DNA of 6,240 nucleotides from Saprospiraceae bacterium (GTDB lineage: Bacteria; Bacteroidota; Bacteroidia; Chitinophagales; Saprospiraceae): assembly GCA_020628755.1 (NCBI GenBank), contig JAHDEQ010000009.1:6080-12319 (forward strand). Reading direction: 5' to 3'. Below are positions 1-5,559 of this stretch, piece by piece (positions within the stretch are counted from its first letter, which is position 1; each line of letters begins with the position of its first letter). Below the pieces are notes generated by a model. That model was not told the DNA's origin. It worked only from the letters and a program-made list of their open reading frames with translations, and made no database searches. The translations under genes were made by a program, and so were the position numbers.

Positions 1-858
1 GTGACTTGTAGTGGCTGTGCTAGTTGTTCTATTGACAACATAGCTGCTGGCAATCAAATTCCTTGTGACCCTAGTACAGATACTTATGACCAAGAAATTA
101 TTATAACGTTTACAGACGCTCCTACATCGGGAAGTCTTGTAGTCAATGGTGAAACTTTTGCCATAGGCACAAGTCCACAAACTGTGTTACTCACAGGTTT
201 GTCATCTGATGGAAACCCTGTTAATGTAACAGCATCTTTTTCTGCGGATGCTTCTTGTTCATTATCGCTCAATAGTGTGTTTACAGCACCAACTACTTGC
301 GTAAGTTGTACCGACGGAGTTCAAAACGGCCAAGAAACAGGACTCGATTGTGGTGGCCCAAGTTGTCCAGCTTGCCCAATATGTAGTGTGAGTAAAACCT
401 ATACAGGAACAACCCTAACAGGAATTTACCAAACTTCAAATACCATCAACTCCTATGCAGAAGTACCTAGTGGCGAAGATGTATCTTTATTGGCTGCCTG
501 TATCAATTTATATGAAGGTTTTGAGGTAAAGCTAGGAGCAGAATTTTTGGCTGACCCTGTACCTTGTATTCCATTGACCAATGGAGGAAGTACAAGTCTT
601 CAAGAAGAAGAACAGTTTATCATGGCGCAAGACAACAAAGACATTCGAGTATCTTTTTACTTGAACAATATAACGAATGTTGATTTGAGCATCAAAAGTG
701 CTGATGGTTCTTTTGAAGATATATTGATACCTCACCAAGAACAACTAGCAGGAGAACATCTCGTACAAATTGATGCGAGTCCACTCAAATCAGGTGTTTA
801 CTTTTTGGTGTTCAAAACCAATAAAGGGGAGCGTGTAGAAAAACTTATAATTCATTGA
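1..858 (+). CDS. Secreted surface protein with T9SS C-terminal sorting domain (5' partial)
   Basis: The reading frame is open at the left edge, so the first codon is probably internal and the gene starts upstream. The visible 285 residues fall into four parts. Residues about 20-100 look like a beta-sandwich repeat bounded by Cys (C22, C86, C100). Residues 103-125 form a Cys-rich motif (TDGVQNGQETGLDCGG, then CPAC) common in Bacteroidota surface proteins. Residues about 128-190 resemble the recurrent module with 'INLYEGFEVKLGAEFLA' followed by Cys. Residues about 205-285 end in 'LKSGVYFLVFKTNKGERVEKLIIH', a good match to the type A sorting domain of the type IX secretion system. That domain directs export across the outer membrane and is normally cleaved off before the protein is anchored or released. 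The ligand or enzymatic role, if any, lies in the missing N-terminal part. A terminator follows, so the gene is not part of the his operon. Confidence 0.8.
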   Translation: MTCSGCASCSIDNIAAGNQIPCDPSTDTYDQEIIITFTDAPTSGSLVVNGETFAIGTSPQTVLLTGLSSDGNPVNVTASFSADASCSLSLNSVFTAPTTCVSCTDGVQNGQETGLDCGGPSCPACPICSVSKTYTGTTLTGIYQTSNTINSYAEVPSGEDVSLLAACINLYEGFEVKLGAEFLADPVPCIPLTNGGSTSLQEEEQFIMAQDNKDIRVSFYLNNITNVDLSIKSADGSFEDILIPHQEQLAGEHLVQIDASPLKSGVYFLVFKTNKGERVEKLIIH

Positions 859-899
859 TTATAAATGTTTTGAATACGAATAAATCAAATACAAATTCT

Positions 900-943
900 G
901 AGGAGTTGCAAATTTTGCAACTCCTTCTTTCTAATTTATTTTT
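900..943 (+). terminator. Intrinsic terminator of the surface-protein gene
   Basis: An 11-bp perfect stem (AGGAGTTGCAA at 901-911 with TTGCAACTCCT at 915-925) closes a 3-nt loop. It is followed by a T-rich stretch (926-943) broken by a few other bases. It lies 42 nt after the stop codon of the upstream gene and just before the his promoter, so it should insulate the his operon from read-through. The opposite strand has no T-rich tail, so it is probably one-directional. Confidence 0.82.
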
Positions 944-950
944 AAAAGTA

Positions 951-981
951 TTTGACAATATCAAAAAATCGTTATACTTTG
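951..981 (+). promoter_or_regulatory. Probable promoter of the his operon
   Basis: TTTG at 951-954, and TATACTTTG at 973-981, resemble the Bacteroidota housekeeping promoter (TTG near -33, TAnnTTTG near -7). The second box has three rather than two bases between TA and TTTG. The same stretch also reads as TTGACA (952-957) and TATACT (973-978), near the classical sigma-70 boxes but with a short 15-bp spacer. Transcription would start near 985-990, giving the leader peptide a short untranslated region. The position between the upstream terminator and the leader peptide supports the call. The exact start site is inferred. Confidence 0.6.
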
Positions 982-1003
982 TTGCATCAAATGATTTTCA
1001 AAT

Positions 1004-1066
1004 ATGAATTTTAATCAATTACATCATCATCATTTTCATAATTGCCCTCAGGCGAAATGGAAGTGA
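1004..1066 (+). CDS. hisL: Histidine operon leader peptide
   Basis: A 20-codon open frame encodes MNFNQLHHHHFHNCPQAKWK and then TGA. Residues 7-10 and 12 are His, so five of six consecutive codons are His, all CAT. It lies just after the probable promoter, 115 nt upstream of hisG, and is followed by a terminator hairpin. This is the arrangement of an attenuation leader. By analogy with the enterobacterial his leader, a ribosome short of charged His-tRNA would stall in the His run. With ample His-tRNA it would run on to the stop codon and cover the antiterminator strand. No Shine-Dalgarno is visible upstream of the ATG, as is usual in this phylum. An upstream ATG at 991 opens only a seven-codon frame that overlaps this start and has no His codon. 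The peptide itself probably has no function. Confidence 0.88.
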   Translation: MNFNQLHHHHFHNCPQAKWK

Positions 1067-1111
1067 TATGCTCGTAATTCAATTATAAAAAATATCAAAA
1101 CCTCGTCTGAG
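1047..1111 (+). promoter_or_regulatory. Antiterminator stem of the his attenuator
   Basis: The segment CTCAGGCGA (1047-1055), in the last third of the leader frame, can pair with TCGTCTGAG (1103-1111) in nine base pairs, one of them G-U. The structure can extend inward with GG (1059-1060) on CC (1101-1102) and TGATAT (1064-1069) on ATATCA (1092-1097). It uses the whole 5' arm of the terminator, so the two folds exclude each other. A ribosome stalled in the first His codons should reach only to about 1036-1045 and leave this strand free. A ribosome at the stop codon (1064-1066) would cover it. Pairing is read directly from the sequence; the switching is inferred. Confidence 0.7.
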
Positions 1112-1136
1112 TATTCAGATGAGGTTTTGTGTTTTT
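1097..1136 (+). terminator. Attenuator terminator upstream of hisG
   Basis: A 14-bp stem pairs 1097-1110 (AAAACCTCGTCTGA) with 1115-1128 (TCAGATGAGGTTTT), with one G-U pair and a GTAT loop. It is followed directly by a U-rich run, TTTTGTGTTTTT (1125-1136). It lies between the leader peptide and hisG, 44 nt before the hisG start, where a terminator makes sense only as a conditional one. Its 5' arm is also the partner of the antiterminator strand. Confidence 0.88.
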
Positions 1137-1180
1137 AGACCTACCTTTTCAGTTTGCTCAGACAATTTATCTTTCAAAAA

Positions 1181-2038
1181 ATGACTAAACTGAAAATTGC
1201 TATTCAAAAAAGCGGCCGTCTTCACGACGGCTCACTCAAATTGCTTAAAGACTGTGGTATTTCCATCCAAAATGGCAAAGATCAACTCAAAGTAAATGTG
1301 GCCAATTTTCCATTGGAAATTTTATACCTCCGCAATTCGGATATTCCACAATACCTTGCGGATGGCGTTGCTGATATTGCCATTATAGGAGAAAATATTT
1401 TAATAGAAAAACAAAAAAAAGTAGAGATAGTCCAAAAATTGGGCTTTTCAAAATGTCGAGTTTCTTTAGCTGTTCCCAAAGAAATAGAAACCAATGACTT
1501 GCAATTTTTTCAAGGCAAAAAAATTGCAACTTCCTATCCCAACACACTTCAAGCTTTTTTACAAAAAAACAATATCGAAGCGGACATTCATATGATTTCA
1601 GGCTCAGTTGAGATAGCACCCAATATTGGTTTGGCAGATGGTATTTGCGACATCGTAAGCACAGGCAGCACCCTTTTCAAAAATGGTTTGCGTGAAACAC
1701 AAGTCATTTTAACATCCGAAGCAGTACTTGCCAAGTCCCTAGATTTGATAAAAGAAAAAGAAACGATTTTAGAACAGCTCCTTTTTCGTATTCAAACCGT
1801 CATTCGAGCCAAAAAATCAAAGTACATTCTTATGAATGTACCCAACGCTAAAATTGAAGCAGTAAGCAATATTTTGCCTGTTCTCAAAAGTCCAACTATT
1901 TTACCATTAGCCGAGCCAGGATGGAGTTCGCTCCATTCGGTGATTGAAGAAAACCAGTTTTGGGAAGTCATTGATGCTCTTAAAGCCGCAGGAGCAGAAG
2001 GTATTTTAGTCGTTCCCATCGAAAAAATGATTTTATAA
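1181..2038 (+). CDS. hisG: ATP phosphoribosyltransferase, long form
   Basis: HisG joins ATP and PRPP to give phosphoribosyl-ATP, the committed cytoplasmic first step of histidine synthesis. The 285-residue product starts MTKLKIAIQKSGRL, the family N-terminus. It carries the KKIATSYPNT segment (113-122) and the PRPP-binding loop DIVSTGSTLFKNGL (157-170). Residues about 210-285 form the extra C-terminal ACT-like domain (LMNVPNAKIEAV, then GWSSLHSVIEE and AEGILVVPIEKMI), which marks the long, hexameric, histidine-inhibited form that works without HisZ. I chose the ATG at 1181. An in-frame TTG at 1154 would add nine residues with no family support. A 7-bp stem-loop (1214-1232, one G-U) lies soon after the start. 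The gene is first in the operon and sits behind the attenuator. Confidence 0.96.
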   Translation: MTKLKIAIQKSGRLHDGSLKLLKDCGISIQNGKDQLKVNVANFPLEILYLRNSDIPQYLADGVADIAIIGENILIEKQKKVEIVQKLGFSKCRVSLAVPKEIETNDLQFFQGKKIATSYPNTLQAFLQKNNIEADIHMISGSVEIAPNIGLADGICDIVSTGSTLFKNGLRETQVILTSEAVLAKSLDLIKEKETILEQLLFRIQTVIRAKKSKYILMNVPNAKIEAVSNILPVLKSPTILPLAEPGWSSLHSVIEENQFWEVIDALKAAGAEGILVVPIEKMIL

Positions 2039-2111
2039 ATCGTAGCGGCTGCTTTAGCTGCCGTTCTGGTGTAAACTAATTTACACGGTATTCAATCATA
2101 AAAAAGTAAAA
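2039..2111 (+). repeat. Two tandem stem-loops between hisG and hisD
   Basis: This is the only wide gap within the operon (73 nt; the other junctions are an 8-nt overlap, 12 nt and 3 nt). The first stem-loop is 2046-2063: CGGC...GCCG, a T-T mismatch, then GC...GC around TTTA, extendable by two weak pairs to 2044-2065. The second is a perfect 7-bp stem, GTGTAAA (2069-2075) with TTTACAC (2080-2086), around CTAA. Neither has a U-tract, so they do not look like terminators. They could be a dispersed REP-like palindrome unit or an mRNA processing or stability element. The sequence alone does not decide. Confidence 0.55.
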
Positions 2112-3410
2112 ATGAAAATCTATAAATATCCACCCCAAAGCGATTGGCAATCGCTTTGCCAACGCCCAACTTTAGACTTCAAAGACCTAGAAGAAAAGGT
2201 CAAACCCATTTTAACAAAAGTCAAACAAGAAGGTGATACAGCGCTTTTAGATTATACGTTAAAATTTGACCATGTTCAAGTGAACACTTTACAGGTTTTT
2301 GCTGTTGAAGTTGAAGAGTTGCTAGATTCTATTCCTCAAAAACTAAAAAATGCCATACAATTGGCAAAACAAAATATAGAGTTATTTCATACTACCCAAA
2401 AAGAAAAATCTACCATAACAGAGACAAGCAAAGGTGTACAATGTTGGCGCAAAAATGTAGCAATCGAAAAAGTAGGTTTGTACATTCCAGGGGGAACAGC
2501 ACCTTTGTTTTCGACAATTCTGATGCTAGGAGTTCCTGCAAAATTGGCAGGATGCAAAGAGATAGTATTGTGTACGCCACCCAATAAGGAAGGCAAGATA
2601 CATCCTGCGATTTTATATACAGCCAATTTGGTAGGAATTGATAAAATATTCAAAGTTGGAGGCGCACAAGCCATTGCTGCAATGGCTTATGGAACTGAAA
2701 CGATACCAAAGGTCAACAAGATTTTTGGCCCAGGAAACCAGTTTGTTACCAAAGCCAAAGAATTAGTGCAACAAGACGGATTAGCGATTGATATGCCCGC
2801 AGGGCCAAGCGAAGTTTTGGTTGTAGCAGATAAAAGTGCCAATCCCAGTTTTGTAGCAGCCGATTTGCTCTCGCAAGCCGAACATGGAGCTGATAGTCAA
2901 GTGATTTTACTTTCGGATAATGAGAAAATAATAAAGCAAACGATACAAGAAATCCAACTTCAAATGGAGAAATTGCCACGAAAAGAAATTGCTGCCAAAG
3001 CCTTGCAAAATAGCCGAGCTATTTTGCTCAACTCTGTACAAGAATGTATGGATTGGAGCAATTTGTATGCGCCCGAACATTTGATTATTGCCTCCGACAA
3101 GGCTAATCAATACGCAGATTTGGTGGTAAATGCAGGTTCGGTTTTCTTGGGTAATTACAGTTGCGAAAGTGCAGGAGACTATGCGAGTGGCACCAATCAT
3201 ACCTTGCCAACTAATGGTTTTGCCAAAAATTATAGCGGAGTTTCTTTAGATTCCTTTGTAAAGAAAATTACTTTTCAGCAGTTGAGTCCCGAAGGTCTCC
3301 AAAATATTGGTACAGCTATAGAGGTCATGGCAGCAGCAGAAGGATTGCAAGCACACAAAAATGCCGTTAGTATTCGATTGCAAACCATCAAATCTCAAAG
3401 CAATGTTTGA
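2112..3410 (+). CDS. hisD: Histidinol dehydrogenase
   Basis: HisD is a zinc- and NAD-dependent enzyme that oxidises L-histidinol through the aldehyde to L-histidine, the last two steps. The 432-residue length fits the family. The metal and catalytic positions known from the E. coli enzyme are all present: Q255 and H258 in SQAEHGADS, E322 and H323 in YAPEHL, D356 in GDYASGTNH, H363 in the same motif and H415 in LQAHKNAVSIR. The nucleotide-binding and scaffold motifs IPGGTAPLFSTILM (125-138), GGAQAIAAMAYGT (183-195) and FGPGNQFVTKAK (205-216) are intact. It starts with ATG 73 nt after hisG, and its last eight bases overlap the hisC start. A perfect 10-bp stem-loop lies 24 nt into the frame (2136-2158). 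Confidence 0.97.
   Translation: MKIYKYPPQSDWQSLCQRPTLDFKDLEEKVKPILTKVKQEGDTALLDYTLKFDHVQVNTLQVFAVEVEELLDSIPQKLKNAIQLAKQNIELFHTTQKEKSTITETSKGVQCWRKNVAIEKVGLYIPGGTAPLFSTILMLGVPAKLAGCKEIVLCTPPNKEGKIHPAILYTANLVGIDKIFKVGGAQAIAAMAYGTETIPKVNKIFGPGNQFVTKAKELVQQDGLAIDMPAGPSEVLVVADKSANPSFVAADLLSQAEHGADSQVILLSDNEKIIKQTIQEIQLQMEKLPRKEIAAKALQNSRAILLNSVQECMDWSNLYAPEHLIIASDKANQYADLVVNAGSVFLGNYSCESAGDYASGTNHTLPTNGFAKNYSGVSLDSFVKKITFQQLSPEGLQNIGTAIEVMAAAEGLQAHKNAVSIRLQTIKSQSNV
2136..2158 (+). repeat. Perfect 10-bp stem-loop early in hisD
   Basis: CAAAGCGATT (2136-2145) is followed by a 3-nt loop, GGC, and its exact complement AATCGCTTTG (2149-2158). It covers codons 9-16 of hisD. With the two stem-loops just upstream it makes three hairpins in about 115 nt across the hisG/hisD junction. 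A role in mRNA stability or translation of hisD is possible but not shown. Confidence 0.6.
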
Positions 3411-4452
3411 TTTAAAAAAGCATATTCGACCCAATATTTTAGCACTCCAACCTTATTCGAGTGCAAGAGATGAGTTTACGGGCAAAGAAGGCATTTTTTT
3501 AGATGCCAATGAAAACCCTTTCGGGGAAATGAATCGTTATCCTGATCCCTACCAAAACGATTTGAAAAATCGTTTGGCGCAACTCAAAAATGTACGAAAA
3601 GAACAGATTTTTATTGGTAATGGAAGCGATGAAATTATAGATTTGGCCTTTCGTATTTTTTGTACGCCAGGCCAAGACAAAGTCCTAACTTTTAGTCCTT
3701 CCTATGGAATGTACGAGGTCTCGGCCAATATCAATAACGTCGAACTCATCAAAGTACCCTTAGACGAAAATTTCCAAATTGACTTAACGAATCTTCAGGC
3801 TTATTGGAAAGATTCCAATATCAAACTACTATTTATTTGTTCGCCCAACAACCCAACGGGCAATTGCCTCAACCGAAAAGCAATCGAATATTGTTTACTC
3901 AATTTTGATGGTTTAATTATTATTGATGAGGCTTATGCCGATTTTAGTTCAGAAGAATCTTGGGTCAATCAAGTCGAAAAATATCCCAATCTTTTGGTAA
4001 CACAAACCTTTAGCAAGGCTTGGGGTTTGGCGGCTGCCCGAGTAGGCATCGCCTACTCGAACGTCGAGGTATTGCATTATTTTAACAAAGTCAAACCACC
4101 TTACAATGTAAGCACACTCAATCAAAATGCAGCTTTGCAAGCATTAAACAATATTGACCTATTTGAAGCACAAAAAAATATACTCTTACAAGAACGCCAA
4201 AAACTGACTCAGGCACTAAGCGAATTGCCTTTTATACAAAAAGTATATCCTTCCGATTCCAATTTTATTCTCATAAAAGTAGAAGATGCCAATTGGCTCT
4301 ACCAGCAATTGGTTGAAGCCAATATCATTATCCGCAACCGAAGTAAATTAATCGAAAATTGCCTAAGAATTTCAGTAGGTACACCCAAAGAAAATAAGGT
4401 GCTACTTGATGCAATCAATACCATTTTTGTAGAAACCCAAACATTAAAATAA
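3403..4452 (+). CDS. hisC: Histidinol-phosphate aminotransferase
   Basis: HisC is a PLP enzyme of aspartate-aminotransferase fold class I that converts imidazole-acetol phosphate and glutamate to L-histidinol phosphate. The product is 349 residues. Typical landmarks are LDANENPFG (33-41), the phosphate-binding IGNGSDEII segment (71-79), SPNNPTGN (147-154), the PLP-contacting D175 in IIIDEAYADF, and the Schiff-base lysine K205 in TFSKAWGLAAARVG. The chosen ATG lies inside the last codons of hisD, so the two frames overlap by 8 nt (ATGTTTGA), which suggests translational coupling. A longer in-frame start at 3361 would add 14 residues that only mirror hisD coding sequence, so I reject it. The hisB start follows after 12 nt. 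A GC-rich 9-bp hairpin lies at 4039-4059, just past the lysine codon. Confidence 0.96.
   Translation: MFDLKKHIRPNILALQPYSSARDEFTGKEGIFLDANENPFGEMNRYPDPYQNDLKNRLAQLKNVRKEQIFIGNGSDEIIDLAFRIFCTPGQDKVLTFSPSYGMYEVSANINNVELIKVPLDENFQIDLTNLQAYWKDSNIKLLFICSPNNPTGNCLNRKAIEYCLLNFDGLIIIDEAYADFSSEESWVNQVEKYPNLLVTQTFSKAWGLAAARVGIAYSNVEVLHYFNKVKPPYNVSTLNQNAALQALNNIDLFEAQKNILLQERQKLTQALSELPFIQKVYPSDSNFILIKVEDANWLYQQLVEANIIIRNRSKLIENCLRISVGTPKENKVLLDAINTIFVETQTLK
4039..4059 (+). repeat. Perfect 9-bp stem-loop inside hisC
   Basis: CGAGTAGGC (4039-4047) and GCCTACTCG (4051-4059) are exact complements around the 3-nt loop ATC. The hairpin is GC-rich for this AT-rich window. It codes for the conserved stretch RVGIAYS after the PLP lysine, so protein constraint could explain part of it. 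No role is evident. Confidence 0.5.
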
Positions 4453-4464
4453 ACTCAACACAAA

Positions 4465-5556
4465 ATGAAAAAAGTACTATTTATTGACCGTGACGGTACA
4501 CTTGTTATTGAGCCTCCAGACGACTACCAGTTAGATAGTCTCGAAAAACTGGAGTTTTATCCAGGCGTTTTTCAGTGGCTTTCCAAGATAGCCCTAGAAT
4601 TGGACTACGAATTGGTGATGGTAACCAATCAAGATGGTTTGGGAACAGACTCCTTTCCCGAAGATACTTTTTGGCCAGCTCACAATAAATTGATGCAAGC
4701 CCTCAAAAACGAGAACATTTTTTTTGCCGAGGTTTTGATAGATAAAAGTTTTCCAGAAGATAATGCTCCCACTCGCAAACCCCGTACGGGTTTGCTGCCC
4801 AAATACATTTATGGGGACTATGACCTCGAAAATTCTTTCGTCATTGGCGACCGAGCCAGCGATATGGAATTGGCCAAAAATCTTGGCGCAAAAGGTGTTT
4901 TTATCAGTAAAGATTATAATATCAATGCGGAGTTGAGAACGACCTCATGGCAAGAAATCTATAACTACCTCAAAGCTCAACCAAGAATTGGATACGTCGT
5001 TCGCCAAACCAACGAGACCGATATTTTGGTCGAAATCAATTTGGATGGGACAGGTAAAAGTGAAATTGACACAGGATTAGGTTTTTTTGACCATATGCTC
5101 GAACAAATTGCCAAGCACGGCCACATAGATTTGAAAATTGATGTAAAAGGCGACTTAGAAATTGATGAACATCATACGATAGAAGATACTGCACTTGCTC
5201 TGGGACAAGCATTTAGAAATGCGCTGGGTTCAAAAAAAGCGATTCAGCGATATGGATTTTTATTGCCGATGGACGATTGTTTGGCGCAAGTTGCCCTCGA
5301 TTTTGGAGGTCGTCCCTGGATGGTATGGAAAGCCGAGTTTAATCGAGAGAAAATAGGTGATGTACCAACCGAATTGTTTTATCACTTCTTTAAATCTTTT
5401 TCTGACACAGCTCAATGCAATTTGAATATAAAAGTAGAAGGAGAAAACGAACACCACAAAATCGAATCCATATTCAAGGCATTTGCAAAATCCTTGAATA
5501 TGGCTGTGAGTAAAACCAACAATTATTCGGTACCCAGCACAAAAGGAGTATTATAA
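4465..5556 (+). CDS. hisB: Bifunctional histidinol-phosphatase / imidazoleglycerol-phosphate dehydratase
   Basis: One 363-residue protein carries two enzymes of the pathway. Residues 1 to about 170 are a HAD-type histidinol-phosphatase: nucleophile D8 and D10 in FIDRDGTLV, T54 in VTNQDGLG, K105 in TRKPRTG, and D129 and D133 in VIGDRASD. Residues about 174-363 are the manganese-dependent IGP dehydratase: FFDHMLEQIAKHGH (207-220), DEHHTIEDT (234-242), NEHHKIES (328-335) and the closing PSTKGVL. The fusion matches the E. coli HisB layout. The loop that binds zinc in E. coli (Cys93, His95, Cys101, Cys103) keeps its length here but has D93, S95, A101 and T103, so the structural zinc is predicted to be absent. 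A 12-bp perfect inverted repeat lies at 5468-5503. The gene is 12 nt after hisC and 3 nt before hisH. Confidence 0.96.
   Translation: MKKVLFIDRDGTLVIEPPDDYQLDSLEKLEFYPGVFQWLSKIALELDYELVMVTNQDGLGTDSFPEDTFWPAHNKLMQALKNENIFFAEVLIDKSFPEDNAPTRKPRTGLLPKYIYGDYDLENSFVIGDRASDMELAKNLGAKGVFISKDYNINAELRTTSWQEIYNYLKAQPRIGYVVRQTNETDILVEINLDGTGKSEIDTGLGFFDHMLEQIAKHGHIDLKIDVKGDLEIDEHHTIEDTALALGQAFRNALGSKKAIQRYGFLLPMDDCLAQVALDFGGRPWMVWKAEFNREKIGDVPTELFYHFFKSFSDTAQCNLNIKVEGENEHHKIESIFKAFAKSLNMAVSKTNNYSVPSTKGVL
5468..5503 (+). repeat. Perfect 12-bp inverted repeat near the 3' end of hisB
   Basis: CCATATTCAAGG (5468-5479) is the exact reverse complement of CCTTGAATATGG (5492-5503). The 12-nt loop can itself form four A-T pairs (ATTT 5481-5484 with AAAT 5488-5491), making a nearly continuous 16-bp stem with one bulged C. 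It codes for SIFKAFAKSLNMA in the dehydratase domain. It ends 50 nt before the hisB stop and 56 nt before hisH. There is no T-tract after it. Confidence 0.65.
5543..5548 (+). promoter_or_regulatory. Shine-Dalgarno-like site before hisH
   Basis: AAGGAG lies 11 nt before the hisH ATG, within the codons for the conserved hisB C-terminus (STKGVL). The other his starts here lack such a motif, as is usual in Bacteroidota, where this signal is little used. It may therefore be a by-product of the conserved Lys-Gly-Val codons. Its spacing is slightly long for a strong site. Confidence 0.3.
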
Positions 5557-5559
5557 ATC

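Noticed and set aside
991..1014. Seven-codon frame MIFKYEF ahead of the leader peptide
   Set aside because: It has no His codons and overlaps the start of the His-rich frame. It might affect initiation there, but nothing in the sequence supports it as a gene.
1154..1180. In-frame TTG that would extend HisG by nine residues
   Set aside because: The family N-terminus begins at the ATG at 1181, and the TTG lies close behind the terminator tail. The extra residues (LRQFIFQK) have no family match.
1822..1841. 8-bp inverted repeat GTACATTC/GAATGTAC in hisG
   Set aside because: A stem of this length is expected about once or so in a window this size, and nothing near it suggests a role.
1919..1938. 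Hairpin with a TTCG loop in hisG (stem ATGGAG/CTCCAT)
   Set aside because: The loop is closed by G-C rather than the C-G needed for the extra-stable tetraloop. The stem is short and codes for a conserved segment, so chance is the simplest explanation.
2044..2086. Intrinsic terminator between hisG and hisD
   Set aside because: Neither stem-loop is followed by a T-tract, and the downstream genes belong to the same pathway and operon.
2387..3200. Antisense open frames of 77-97 codons opposite hisD, and similar ones opposite the other his genes
   Set aside because: They lie wholly within well-identified genes, resemble no known protein family and have no promoter or start signal. They are by-products of the coding strand composition.
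3361..3402. Upstream in-frame ATG for hisC
   Set aside because: It would overlap hisD by 50 nt and add residues not seen in HisC proteins. The ATG at 3403 gives the normal start and a typical short overlap.
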